Notes under the pieces: generated by a model
The model's input: only the letters and a program-made list of their open reading frames with translations
Told to the model about the DNA's origin: nothing
The model's database searches: none
In this document: one piece after another, positions 34,211 to 42,277 of the stretch
How positions within the stretch are numbered: the stretch's first letter is position 1
Layout of the letters: each line of letters begins with the position of its first letter
Position numbers and translations under genes: made by a program
Assembly: GCA_965279295.1 (NCBI GenBank)
Contig: CBDIHQ010000015.1
Reading direction: 5' to 3' (one strand)
Origin: Aquabacter sp965279295
GTDB lineage: Bacteria; Pseudomonadota; Alphaproteobacteria; Rhizobiales; Xanthobacteraceae
Length of the DNA: 64,000 nucleotides

Positions 34211-36304
34211 TTATCCCGTCGCGGCGGTGCGGAGCGCGAAGATAAAGACAAGCGCCACCTCTTCCAGCCGGTCAAAACGCCCAGCGGCGCCGCCGTGGCC
34301 CGCGTCCATGTTGGTGCGCAATAGCAGCGGCGCTTCGCCCTGGTTCGCCTCCCGCAGGCGGGCCATCCATCGCGCGGGCTCCCAATAGGTCACGCGTGGA
34401 TCGGTGAGGCCGGCCAGGGCAAAGATCGCGGGGTATGCGCGGGGTGCCACATTATCCACCGGGGAATAGGAGCGGATGCGCGCAAACGCGTCCGCGCTTG
34501 CGATGGGATTTCCCCACTCCGGCCATTCGGGTGGAGTGAGGGGCAAGGTGTCGTCCAGCATGGTGGCGAGCACATCGACGAAGGGCACCTCCGCGACGAT
34601 GCCTGCGAACAACTCAGGGCGCATGTTGGAGACGGCGCCCATAAGCATTCCGCCTGCCGAGCCGCCGTGGGCGACGATGCGGTCCGCACGCGTGATGTTC
34701 TCGGCCACCAGATGCTCGGCTGCGGCGATGAAGTCGGTGAAGGTATTGGTTTTCTTGTCGAGCTTGCCATCGGCATACCAGCGCCAGCCCTTCTCCGTGC
34801 CACCGCGCACATGGGCGATGGCATAGATGAAGCCGCGATCTACCAGCGAAAGGCGGGTGGTGGAAAAGCTAGCCGGAATGGTGATGCCATAGGCGCCATA
34901 GCCATAGAGCAGGCAAGCCGCGGTGCCATCAAGCGGAGTGTCGGCGCGATACAGCAGCGTCACAGGCACTTCGGCGCCATCCGGTGCTGCCGCGTAGATG
35001 CGGCGGGTGACATAGGCGGCGGGGTCGTGTCCGCTGGGGATTTCCTGCCGCTTCAGCAGGTGGCGCCCGCGCGAGTGCATGTCGTAGCCCCACATCTCAG
35101 TGGGCGTGGTCATGGAGGCATAGGTGAAGCGAAGCTCTCCGGTCTCGAACTGGAAGCCCCCGTCCATTCCCAGGGCGTAGGCCTCTTCGTCAAATGCGAT
35201 CGAGTGCTCCTCGCTGGAAAACACCGCGCGGACGATGATGCGCGGCAAACCGTTCTCGCGCTCCAGCCGCACCAGAAAGCCGAGATAGGCCACCTGGCTC
35301 AAGATCATCCGCCCCGCCCGATGCGGTACCAAATCCTGCCAGAAGGCGCGGCTTGGCGTGGCGCTGGGGGTTGTGACGATCTTGAAGTCCTCGGCGCCAT
35401 CCGCATTGGTGAGGATGACGAGGCTGTCGATGCCGCCAAGATCAGGGTGGTGCTCCACCTCATAGCGCACGCCAATCTCGCGGGACGCGACCACCCGCAA
35501 GGGCATATCGGCATCCGCCAGATTGATGAGGTGCACCTCGGATGTGTCGTGATCGCCGCAAGCGAGCAGTCCGAAGGCACGGGACTGGGTCTCTCCGAGC
35601 GAGACGAAGAAGCCTTTGTCCGGTTCCTCATAGACCAGAACGTCGCTCAGCGGATCGGTGCCGAGCCGATGACGGAAGACCATGGATGGGCGGTGCTCGG
35701 CATCGCGCCGGATGTAATAAAGAACTGTGCCGTCCTGCGACCATAGGATGTCGCCCGTGGCGCCCTCCAGTCGATCCGGCAGGTCCTCACCGCTCTCAAG
35801 ATCTCGTATGCGGATGGAATAAAGCTCCGAGCCTTGTTCGTCTGCCGCGAAGGCGAGGCGGAGATGGTCCGGCGTGTGGCGGATTTGGCCGAGACGGAAA
35901 TAGGCCTTGCCCCGCGCTTCAGCATCGCCGTCGAGCAGGATGGTTTCCTCGCCCTCGGGCAGGAGCTTGCGGCAGAACAGCGGATGCTGCCCGCCCTGGC
36001 GGTGGCGGGAGTAATAGGCATAAGCGCCGTCGGGCGAGGGAACCCCCGCATCGTCCTCCTTGATGCGCCCGCGCATCTCAGTGAGCAGCGTGTCCTTCAG
36101 CGCCCCATCCGGGGCGAAGAAGTCGTCGGAATAGGCGTTTTCCGCCTCCAGATATGATCGGATGTCGGTACCAAGAACGGTAGGATCGCGCATGACGTCG
36201 CGCCAGTTCTCAGCCTTGAGCCACGCATAATCGTCGCGCAACTCAACACCATGGAGAGTTTGCGTGCTCGGCCGGCGCGGGGCGCGGGGTGGTTCAGACC
36301 GCAT
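34211..36304 (-). CDS. ptrB: Oligopeptidase B (S9 prolyl oligopeptidase family)
   Basis: 697 residues from ATG 36304, which has GGGGGAAG upstream and lies within the last codons of msrB (11-bp overlap). N-terminal beta-propeller (about 70-400), then alpha/beta hydrolase with Ser549 in HGGSAGGML, Asp635 in GLTDPRV and His670 in DAGHGGAAGRF. The segment DDTLPLTPPEWPEWGNP is characteristic of oligopeptidase B. It cleaves peptides after Lys/Arg in the cytoplasm. Co-transcribed with msrB. Confidence 0.92.
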   Translation of the reverse strand: MRSEPPRAPRRPSTQTLHGVELRDDYAWLKAENWRDVMRDPTVLGTDIRSYLEAENAYSDDFFAPDGALKDTLLTEMRGRIKEDDAGVPSPDGAYAYYSRHRQGGQHPLFCRKLLPEGEETILLDGDAEARGKAYFRLGQIRHTPDHLRLAFAADEQGSELYSIRIRDLESGEDLPDRLEGATGDILWSQDGTVLYYIRRDAEHRPSMVFRHRLGTDPLSDVLVYEEPDKGFFVSLGETQSRAFGLLACGDHDTSEVHLINLADADMPLRVVASREIGVRYEVEHHPDLGGIDSLVILTNADGAEDFKIVTTPSATPSRAFWQDLVPHRAGRMILSQVAYLGFLVRLERENGLPRIIVRAVFSSEEHSIAFDEEAYALGMDGGFQFETGELRFTYASMTTPTEMWGYDMHSRGRHLLKRQEIPSGHDPAAYVTRRIYAAAPDGAEVPVTLLYRADTPLDGTAACLLYGYGAYGITIPASFSTTRLSLVDRGFIYAIAHVRGGTEKGWRWYADGKLDKKTNTFTDFIAAAEHLVAENITRADRIVAHGGSAGGMLMGAVSNMRPELFAGIVAEVPFVDVLATMLDDTLPLTPPEWPEWGNPIASADAFARIRSYSPVDNVAPRAYPAIFALAGLTDPRVTYWEPARWMARLREANQGEAPLLLRTNMDAGHGGAAGRFDRLEEVALVFIFALRTAATG

Positions 36305-36737
36305 CGCTTCCCCCGCTGCCCGGCGTGGCGCCGAGCTTAAGGGAAAGTGCGGTGCCATTCATGCAGAAGCGCAGCCCCGTGGGCGCCGGGCCGTCGGGAA
36401 ACACATGCCCGAGATGGCTGTCGCAACGAGCGCAGCGGATTTCCACCCGGCGCATGCCGTGGGAGACATCCTCGTGGCTGGCGATCGCTTCTGCGGAGAC
36501 CGGCGCGAAGAAACTGGGCCAGCCGGAGCCGGATTCATACTTGGTATCGGAGGAGAACAGCGGTGCATCGCAGGCGACGCAGCTATAGAGGCCGGCGCGT
36601 TTCTCATCCCAATAGGGGCCGGTAAACGCCCGTTCCGTCCCGTGCTCGCGGGCGACACGAAACTGCTCAGGCGTGAGACAGCTTGCCCATTCCGCTTCGC
36701 TTTTCACGATTTTGCCTGAGGAAACGTTATCGGCCAT
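36294..36737 (-). CDS. msrB: Peptide methionine (R)-S-oxide reductase MsrB
   Basis: 147 residues. Structural zinc pairs Cys53/Cys56 (CVAC) and Cys102/Cys105 (CARC), substrate motif SGWPSFF and catalytic Cys125 in GLRFCMNG are intact. It reduces the R-epimer of methionine sulfoxide in proteins using thioredoxin. It overlaps the oligopeptidase B gene by 11 bp. The C-terminus is slightly extended by a Gly/Ser tail that encodes the overlap. Confidence 0.94.
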   Translation of the reverse strand: MADNVSSGKIVKSEAEWASCLTPEQFRVAREHGTERAFTGPYWDEKRAGLYSCVACDAPLFSSDTKYESGSGWPSFFAPVSAEAIASHEDVSHGMRRVEIRCARCDSHLGHVFPDGPAPTGLRFCMNGTALSLKLGATPGSGGSDAV

Positions 36738-37179
36738 CGGGGCATCCTCTCGCTTGATAGAACGCTAGCGCCATGCGCGCCACCGGGCGGGACGCGGCGT
36801 GTTCGGCAAGGCTAGCAGCGTCAAAATGGGGCACGGTCTCAGGAGTTAAGCATTGCTCAGCGCCACTGCAAGGCGCTCCGGCGCCAGAAAGGTGCATTAT
36901 GCGGCGCAGGCATACCCTATTCAACAATGGTATGGACTTGAATGACGCTAGTGCACGCGCGCCGTTCCATCAGATTGCCTAAGAGCAGGAAAGAAGAAGT
37001 GTGATTACCCTGACTATGAACTTGCAATTCATATCCGAACAACATAACTAGCAAATGCGGCTTGGTCAGAGAATCCCTATACCGATGCCGTCCGGTTGAA
37101 GATAAAGCGTTCGTATGGAATGTGGTCTCCAATCCGGACTGGCCGCTTCGGTTTTCATTTCAAACCTGAAGAAAGTCTC
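36738..37179. other. 442-bp divergent intergenic region upstream of mucR
   Basis: Carries the msrB promoter on the left and the mucR promoter and leader on the right. The 36905-37100 part is distinctly AT-richer, which fits the AT-rich, low-consensus sites that MucR-family regulators bind, so autoregulation is plausible. No open frame with ribosome site was found; a frame from 37096 continues into mucR but is unsupported as the start. Confidence 0.5.
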
Positions 37180-37593
37180 ATGAGCGAAGCAACGGAATCG
37201 ACCTCCTATATCGAGCTGGCTGCAGAAATTGTCTCTGCGTATGTCAGCAACAATTCGGTCGCGGCGGGAGATCTGCCGGGTCTCATCAATGAAGTGCATG
37301 CTGCGTTGCAGCGCGTGTCGAAGGGTGAAGTCGAGGCTTCGCCCGAGCCCCTGAAGCCGGCTGTTCCGCTCAAGAAGTCCGTGACACCCGACTTCATCAT
37401 CTGTCTGGAAGACGGTAAGAAGTTCAAATCGCTGAAGCGCCACCTGCGCACGCAGTACAATTTGAGCCCCGAGCAGTATCGTGAGAAGTGGGGCTTGCCG
37501 CCCGACTATCCCATGGTTGCGCCCAATTATGCGGCCGCCCGTTCTGAGCTTGCCAAGCAGATGGGTCTCGGCCAGCAGCGCCGCCGCCGCTGA
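37180..37593 (+). CDS. mucR: Ros/MucR family transcriptional regulator
   Basis: 137 residues from MSEATESTSYIELAAEIV, the standard MucR start, with GAAGAAAG upstream. N-terminal oligomerisation region (1-55), then the prokaryotic zinc-finger-like domain FIICLEDGKKFKSLKRHLR followed by LSPEQYREKWGLPPDYPMV. Relative to the Ros C-C-H-H set it has Cys75, Asp78 and His88, but Tyr at the fourth position (93), so the zinc site looks incomplete. MucR proteins are global silencers of exopolysaccharide, motility and cell-cycle genes. Highly basic C-terminus (QQRRRR). Confidence 0.92.
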   Translation: MSEATESTSYIELAAEIVSAYVSNNSVAAGDLPGLINEVHAALQRVSKGEVEASPEPLKPAVPLKKSVTPDFIICLEDGKKFKSLKRHLRTQYNLSPEQYREKWGLPPDYPMVAPNYAAARSELAKQMGLGQQRRRR

Positions 37594-37615
37594 TCGAATT
37601 CGCGAGACATTTTCA

Positions 37616-37936
37616 TTAGATTTTGGACTGAGGTCCGATCGCGCAAGGCGCCACCTCAACAGGTGGCGCCTTCATTTTGTGCAATCTTAGAAGCGCCGCG
37701 TGGCGTATCGGATCATAGCCGGAGCCGCGGACATGGCTTGCCCGGCGCATGGCACGCAACGCGGCCTGGATTGCCGCCGGTTCTCCCGAGGTGAGAAAGG
37801 CGAGAGCAGGCACCCTGGCGTCGATCTCCTCCTCCCGGTTCACGCTGGAAAACCCCTGTATCCTGTCCCGTCCTGCCGACCGGCCGTGTTTGCGGTTTGT
37901 GCGGCCTCGCGCGGCGTATGCTGGTGTCGTGTTCAT
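37616..37936 (-). CDS. Small conserved-looking hypothetical protein
   Basis: 106 residues, starting MNTTPAYAARGRTNRKHGR with a strong GGAGG ribosome site 7 nt upstream. The N-terminus is basic; the middle (EEEIDARVPALAFLTSGEP, 19 residues) and the helix AAIQAALRAMRRASHV look like a folded segment. No family recognised. It is convergent with mucR: its 3' end runs through the mucR terminator hairpin on the other strand, so its last codons double as that structure. Divergent from the HTH-DUF6456 pair. Confidence 0.5.
   Translation of the reverse strand: MNTTPAYAARGRTNRKHGRSAGRDRIQGFSSVNREEEIDARVPALAFLTSGEPAAIQAALRAMRRASHVRGSGYDPIRHAALLRLHKMKAPPVEVAPCAIGPQSKI
37645..37677 (+). terminator. Terminator of mucR
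   Basis: AAGGCGCCACCT (37645-37656), loop CAAC, AGGTGGCGCCTT (37661-37672), then CATTTTG. A perfect 12-bp stem with short T-rich tail, 52 nt after the mucR stop. Confidence 0.8.
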
Positions 37937-37995
37937 GGCTGGCCCTCCTTCGAGAGGGCTCAATCATCAAGCTACCGGCCGGGGTGGCGGAAAAA

Positions 37996-38134
37996 TATCC
38001 TAGGAAATTTTGGTTTCGCCTAGTTTATCAGCTCTAATGTCCTCTTATTAAAAGCATCTTGCGCACCACAGCCCCAAAGTGCGACCATGGCTTGCCAATC
38101 AAAATTTCTAGATCTAGGATATAAATCCTAGATC
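37996..38134. promoter_or_regulatory. Cluster of CCTAGG-type palindromes upstream of the HTH-DUF6456 genes
   Basis: A perfect 10-bp dyad GATCTAGGAT (38111-38120), spacer ATAA, ATCCTAGATC (38125-38134) abuts the GGAGA ribosome site of the downstream ATG (38145). Related sequence recurs upstream as TATCCTAGGA (37996-38005) and GCCTAG (38018-38023), in an AT-rich patch. The arrangement suggests a multi-site operator controlling the HTH gene, possibly bound by its own product (inference). Confidence 0.6.
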
Positions 38135-38144
38135 GGAGATTTTC

Positions 38145-38525
38145 ATGTGTGACCTTGCTCACGCTTCCGCCCGTCCCGTTCAAAAGCAATACATGCGGCC
38201 CGTTACCCGTGAGGAGGCGTGTTTGGCCAACCTTGCGCGGTCCCTCGCGGCAAGCTGGGCTGACCTCCCGCCTCAGGTTATTCTCGCCCCGGCGCGGGCA
38301 TCCCGGCGGGTCTCCCGGGCGCGCCATCTCGCGTTTTATCTGGCCCATGTGACCTACGGCCTTTCGCAGAACGAGGTTGCGCGGCGCTTTGCCCGCCATC
38401 GCGCCAGCGTCGCTTACGGCTGTGCGCGCATTGAGGAGGCACGCGAGCGTCCGGCGTTCGATGCCCTCGTGGACACCCTGGAAGCCAGAGCGCGCAGCGC
38501 CATTGCCGATCGGGTGCAGGCATGA
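38145..38525 (+). CDS. DnaA domain IV-like helix-turn-helix protein
   Basis: 126 residues. The central segment (RHLAFYLAHVTYGLSQNEVA, 20 residues near 60-79, then RRFARHRASVAYGCARIEE) aligns in pattern with the DNA-binding domain IV of DnaA: basic-loop helix, then GLS-x-E-x-RRF-x-R and a recognition helix. No ATPase domain. Similar small proteins are found in Hyphomicrobiales. Its stop overlaps the DUF6456 start (ATGA). DNA-binding regulator, perhaps with replication-related recognition; role unproven. Confidence 0.78.
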   Translation: MCDLAHASARPVQKQYMRPVTREEACLANLARSLAASWADLPPQVILAPARASRRVSRARHLAFYLAHVTYGLSQNEVARRFARHRASVAYGCARIEEARERPAFDALVDTLEARARSAIADRVQA

Positions 38526-39103
38526 ATGGCAAAGACAGTCTGAAGGGTCGGGTGCGGACCAGATCGGCGCGCGAGGCGGCGCGTAGGCCGCTTTTTACGT
38601 GCCGGGTGATGGTGGACGGGCAGGAGCGGGTTCTGGAACTTGATCTTGCCGAGAGCCCCCTGGCCTGGCTTGCGAACCGGCGGGGACGCGATGGCGCGCC
38701 GCTCATAGATCCGGCTCAGTTCATGGCAGGTGAGCGGCTGCGGCTCGATTTCACCCGCGCGGGCCTGACGCCGCGTGTCACCACCAATTGGGCGGCCGCT
38801 GGGTCGGGCGGAGGCATCGAGGCGTTCAGCGACGTGGTGCTTGCCGCCAAGGCGCGCGTGGATGCGGCAATCCGCGCGGTGGGGCCGGAGCTTTCCGGCG
38901 TGCTGCTGGATGTCTGCTGTTTTCTAAAGGGCCTGGAACTGGTGGAGCAGGAGCATTGCTGGCCTGCGCGAACCGCCAAAGTGGTGCTGGGTCTCGGTCT
39001 CGACCGGCTCGCGTCCCATTACGGTTACGCCCGCGTTGCGCGGGGCCGGGCGCGAGCACCACTCCGTTCTTGGCACGCCCCCGACGCGGAGGTGGGGGAA
39101 TGA
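38522..39103 (+). CDS. DUF6456 domain-containing protein
   Basis: 193 residues, starting within the stop of the HTH gene. The N-terminus is basic. The conserved part (FMAGERLRLDFTRAGLTPRV, 20 residues near 68-87, SDVVLAAKARVDAAIRAVGPEL and LLDVCCFLKGLELVE) matches the alphaproteobacterial DUF6456 family, often fused to or paired with an HTH or helicase-like region. It ends with a TAKVVLGLGLDRLASHYG helix resembling sigma-like or phage-packaging HTH regions. Tight coupling implies the two proteins act together. Confidence 0.8.
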   Translation: MNGKDSLKGRVRTRSAREAARRPLFTCRVMVDGQERVLELDLAESPLAWLANRRGRDGAPLIDPAQFMAGERLRLDFTRAGLTPRVTTNWAAAGSGGGIEAFSDVVLAAKARVDAAIRAVGPELSGVLLDVCCFLKGLELVEQEHCWPARTAKVVLGLGLDRLASHYGYARVARGRARAPLRSWHAPDAEVGE

Positions 39104-39163
39104 TCGCGGGTGCGCTATGCGGGCGCGTGCCGGTGACTATACTCGGCGCGGGAGGCTGGAAAC

Positions 39164-39538
39164 ATGAATGCTTATCTTGACGCGATGCGTCACTACACGA
39201 CCTTCACCGGGCGCACGTCCCGCGCAGGGTTCTGGTGGTTCATCCTGGCGGTACTGATCCTCGAGATTGCCGCCGGAATTCTCGACTACGGCCTGTTCGG
39301 GCGCTCAGCGGAAGATGGCGGGCCGATCGGCGCCCTGGTCCATCTCGTGCACTTGATCCCCGGCATTGCGATCGGCGTGCGGCGGCTGCACGACATCGAC
39401 CGCACCGGCTGGTGGATGCTGGCTTACCTGACCCTCATCGGTGGTCTGGTGATCTTCATCTTCAATCTGCTGCGCGGGACGCCGGGCCCAAATCGCTTCG
39501 GGCCGGATCCGCTCACCTACAGCGCCAGCGTTGCCTGA
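39164..39538 (+). CDS. DUF805 family small membrane protein
   Basis: 124 residues, ATG after GGAGG. The family pattern is clear: N-terminal YTTFTGRTSRAGFWWF, three to four membrane segments and the signature GVRRLHDIDRTGWWML. Members (E. coli YhaH type) are inner-membrane proteins of unknown function. It follows the DUF6456 gene by 60 bp and is convergent with sufE. Confidence 0.88.
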   Translation: MNAYLDAMRHYTTFTGRTSRAGFWWFILAVLILEIAAGILDYGLFGRSAEDGGPIGALVHLVHLIPGIAIGVRRLHDIDRTGWWMLAYLTLIGGLVIFIFNLLRGTPGPNRFGPDPLTYSASVA

Positions 39539-39552
39539 CAGGCGACGCCTCA

Positions 39553-39975
39553 TCACACCTGCGCCAGCGCCGCCTGTGCGTCGGCGCGGATGCGCTTCAC
39601 CATGGAATTGAGGCCATTGGACCGCTGCGGCGTGAGATGGCCCTCAAGGCCGATCTCGCGGAACAGCTTGAGTGCGTCGGTGGTCAGGATGTCCTTGGCA
39701 CTTTTCCCCGAAAGCAGACTCAGTAGCACCGCCACCAAGCCGCGCACGATGTGAGCGTCGGAATCACCCTCGAAATCCAGCACCGGCCCATCAGGGCCGG
39801 TGCGCTGGTGGCTCACCAGCCACACCTGGCTGGCGCAGCCCTGAACCTTGTTGTCTTCAGTGCGCTCGGAGTCGGGGAAGGGCGGCAGCGCGCGTCCCAA
39901 TTCGATCACGAAGCGGTAGCGGTCTTCCCAGTCGTCGAGAAGCTGGAAGTCCGCGATGAGGCTTTCTACGTCCAT
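39553..39975 (-). CDS. sufE: SufE family cysteine desulfuration protein
   Basis: 140 residues from MDVESLIADFQLLDDWEDRY; the frame stays open upstream but only this start fits the family. The sulfur-accepting Cys47 lies in NKVQGCASQVW. SufE takes persulfide from SufS for Fe-S cluster assembly. No other suf genes adjoin. Typical length and complete domain. Confidence 0.92.
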   Translation of the reverse strand: MDVESLIADFQLLDDWEDRYRFVIELGRALPPFPDSERTEDNKVQGCASQVWLVSHQRTGPDGPVLDFEGDSDAHIVRGLVAVLLSLLSGKSAKDILTTDALKLFREIGLEGHLTPQRSNGLNSMVKRIRADAQAALAQV

Positions 39976-40051
39976 GGTTCCGGGCGGGTAGGGGCCGCAG
40001 GATGCGGCCGACCCTCGCCATATAGGCGTTTGCAGGCTCCGGAGAAAGCGT

Positions 40052-40474
40052 TCAGACCGGTTTGCGCGGCGGGAACGGCACGCCATTCGCCGGCAGCAGA
40101 GCGGGTTTCGGCATTTCGCTGACCTCGCCACCCCATGCCGGCACGAGATCCTGCGGGGTCAGGGCATGGCCGCCCGGCAGCTTGTCCAGCACGGATGCGG
40201 CGACATTCGCTGCATCCTGCTTGGTGCCGACATTCTCGAACAGCCACTTGATTCCAGCTTGAGCCTTGTCCCCTAGGTGGCCCAGAAGCTGCCCGCCCAC
40301 CGCGCAGGCATCAGGCTGGCGCTGGCAGAAGCCGCTTGCATCGGAGAGCGCGGATTGAGCGGCGCTAAGGGCCTGCCAAGCGCCGATCTGGCGCGTGCCG
40401 TCTTCCGCCGTAGAGAGCGGGAGCAGCATCAGCACCAGTCCGATCCAGAAAGCCATGCGTATCAGGAAAAACAT
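40052..40474 (-). CDS. DUF5330 domain-containing protein
   Basis: 140 residues from MFFLIRMAFWIGLVLMLLPL, a signal-anchor-like hydrophobic N-terminus matching the DUF5330 family of Hyphomicrobiales. The remainder is soluble, with a Cys pair (FCQRQPDACAVGGQLL) and a Pro-rich end (PPRKPV). Probably periplasmic and membrane-anchored. It is upstream of sufE on the same strand with a 76-bp gap. Function unknown. Confidence 0.78.
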   Translation of the reverse strand: MFFLIRMAFWIGLVLMLLPLSTAEDGTRQIGAWQALSAAQSALSDASGFCQRQPDACAVGGQLLGHLGDKAQAGIKWLFENVGTKQDAANVAASVLDKLPGGHALTPQDLVPAWGGEVSEMPKPALLPANGVPFPPRKPV

Positions 40475-40705
40475 GGACCCTCGCACTGCCCGGCCAGCCT
40501 CCCTCGCCGGGCTCTGCGAGAATAACAAACGCGGCGCCGGATCGCAGCGTCCCGCGTCGGGGATTTAAAGACATCGTTAACGTTGGCGGGGAGGTCCCGC
40601 TGACCCTGACCGCGTGTCGCACCGTCTGCGACAAGTGCACATCTTGTGAGCAGGCTGTGGCGGTCCAATATGCAGCCCAAGAAAGATAATAAAAAATAGG
40701 AGAAA

Positions 40706-41116
40706 ATGATGCCCAATCCCAAGATGGAGCGGCAGTGGCCTCCTCTGTCGCCGATGCAGACTGGTATTCGCGGTCGCTGCCCCAGATGCGGAGAGGGCCA
40801 TCTGTTCAACGGCTTCCTGACACTCGCGCCGAAGTGTGAGGTTTGCGGTCTCGATTATTCTTTCGCCGATCCTGCTGACGGTCCGGCATTTTTCGTCATA
40901 ACGTTCGGGTGCTTGCCGCCGACGGTGTTCGCCCTCTGGATGGAAGTGGTCTGGCAGGCGCCATACTGGGTGCATCTTGTAACCACCCTGCCGTTGCTGC
41001 TGCTGACCTGCATTCCGCCCTTGCGGCCCCTCAAGGGCTGGCTGGTCTGTAGCCAGTATTTCTACAAGGCCGAGGAAGGCCGGCTTATCTACAAGACAGA
41101 GAAGCCGGTGCTCTGA
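40706..41116 (+). CDS. DUF983 family membrane protein
   Basis: 136 residues; ATG-ATG start after AGGAGA. N-terminal zinc-ribbon-like RGRCPRCGEGHLFNGFL with second pair CEVCGLDYSF, the FADPADGPAFFV motif and two membrane segments: the standard DUF983 layout. It lies alone between DUF5330 (divergent) and a cupin gene (convergent, 6-bp gap). Function unknown; in other alphaproteobacteria such proteins appear near cytochrome oxidase genes, but not here. Confidence 0.88.
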   Translation: MMPNPKMERQWPPLSPMQTGIRGRCPRCGEGHLFNGFLTLAPKCEVCGLDYSFADPADGPAFFVITFGCLPPTVFALWMEVVWQAPYWVHLVTTLPLLLLTCIPPLRPLKGWLVCSQYFYKAEEGRLIYKTEKPVL

Positions 41117-41122
41117 GCGGCC

Positions 41123-41608
41123 TTACGACGGCGGCAGCATGCTGATGCCGTGCGCGGTCGCCGCCGCGATGATTTTCGGCAGATCCGGTGCGGCGGATGC
41201 GGGGAACGCGTCAGGCGCGGACACCGGATCGCCGGCCGCCAGGAAGAACCGCTCGTGCAGCCCGCCGGGCACATTGATGGTGAGCATGCGCGCTGGCGCG
41301 GCTCCGACATTGCGGAAGGCGTGCGGGCAGCCTTGCGGCATGTAGACGAAGCTCCCCGGGCCATGGATTCCGGCCTTGCCGTTCACCACGAACTCGTAGC
41401 TACCCTCAAGCACATAGAAGGCTTCGGCATCGTCGCTGTGCACATGCGCCGGTGTGCCGGCGCCCGAAGCGGTCGTGGTGTCCACCAGCGAAAAATGCCC
41501 CTCGGTCTGCCCCGCTGTGGCGCGAAAGGTGATGATTGTGCCCAGAAGATGAACCGATGAACCGACGGTTGGCGACGGCAAGGTGGGAGAGGGCGAAGCG
41601 GCCTGCAT
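41123..41608 (-). CDS. Cupin-domain protein
   Basis: 161 residues. Cupin motif 1 PAHVHSDDAEAFYVLEG and motif 2 PQGCPHAFRNVG give the three His and one Glu of the metal site. A C-terminal helical region (APDLPKIIAAATAHGI) is added. It resembles quercetinase-like single-domain cupins. It is divergent from the TetR regulator across an operator-like palindrome, so it is probably that regulator's target. Confidence 0.82.
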   Translation of the reverse strand: MQAASPSPTLPSPTVGSSVHLLGTIITFRATAGQTEGHFSLVDTTTASGAGTPAHVHSDDAEAFYVLEGSYEFVVNGKAGIHGPGSFVYMPQGCPHAFRNVGAAPARMLTINVPGGLHERFFLAAGDPVSAPDAFPASAAPDLPKIIAAATAHGISMLPPS

Positions 41609-41638
41609 GTTTGAGCTTCCGGAGATAAATGATACAAA

Positions 41639-41665
41639 TGTCTCTTAATGAGATATATGTCTCAT
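41639..41665. promoter_or_regulatory. Overlapping palindromes in cupin/TetR divergent promoter
   Basis: ATGAGA (41648-41653), spacer TATATG, TCTCAT (41660-41665) forms a 6-bp dyad. The upstream TCTC (41641-41644) pairs with the same GAGA (41650-41653), giving two overlapping TetR-sized sites in a 69-bp AT-rich gap. It ends 12 bp before the TetR start codon. Autoregulation and control of the cupin gene are inferred. Confidence 0.6.
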
Positions 41666-41677
41666 AAAAGGATCGAG

Positions 41678-42268
41678 ATGGCAGGTCAACAAGGATTTGA
41701 GCGGGTGGCGCAGAAGCAGCGCACCCGGCAGGCGCTGCTGGATGCGGCACGGGCGCTTCTCGACCAGGGGCGGCAGGCGAGCGTTGCCGAGGCGGCGGAC
41801 AAGGCGGGCATCTCACGCGCGACGGCCTATCGCTATTTCTCCACGCCTGAGGCGCTTGCGCAGGAGGCGGTGCTCGACAGGTTGGCGGGAGAAGTGGACG
41901 GCGTCGTCTACGCCATGCCGGAGGGCGGGGCGCCGGAGGAGGCCGCAGCCGAGGCGGTTTCGCGAATTCTCGCCATGGTGATGCGCAACGAAGCCCTTTT
42001 CCGAACCTATCTGGCGCTCGCCATGGGTGGGGAGGGCACTGCCACCCGTGGCGCGCGGCGCGTGCGCTGGCTGGCGGCGGCGCTGGCGCCGCTCAAGGCC
42101 GAACTGCCGCCGGCGCGGTTCGAGCGGCTGGTGAATGCGCTCTCGGTGTTGGCGGGTATCGAGGCGTTGGTGGTTCTGAAGGATGTCTGCGCACTCGATC
42201 CCACGCGCACCGACGAAACGGTGCGCTGGATGGCGCGCGCCTTGGTGAAGGCCGCGCTGGAGGAATGA
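41678..42268 (+). CDS. TetR/AcrR family regulator
   Basis: 196 residues from MAGQQGFERV with AAGGA 6 nt upstream. HTH in ASVAEAADKAGISRATAYRYF (start of helix 2 to helix 3, split here for length) and an all-helical ligand domain. It is convergent with an unusual SDR gene (9-bp gap) and divergent from the cupin. The effector is unknown. Confidence 0.88.
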   Translation: MAGQQGFERVAQKQRTRQALLDAARALLDQGRQASVAEAADKAGISRATAYRYFSTPEALAQEAVLDRLAGEVDGVVYAMPEGGAPEEAAAEAVSRILAMVMRNEALFRTYLALAMGGEGTATRGARRVRWLAAALAPLKAELPPARFERLVNALSVLAGIEALVVLKDVCALDPTRTDETVRWMARALVKAALEE

Positions 42269-42277
42269 GCCGGCCGG

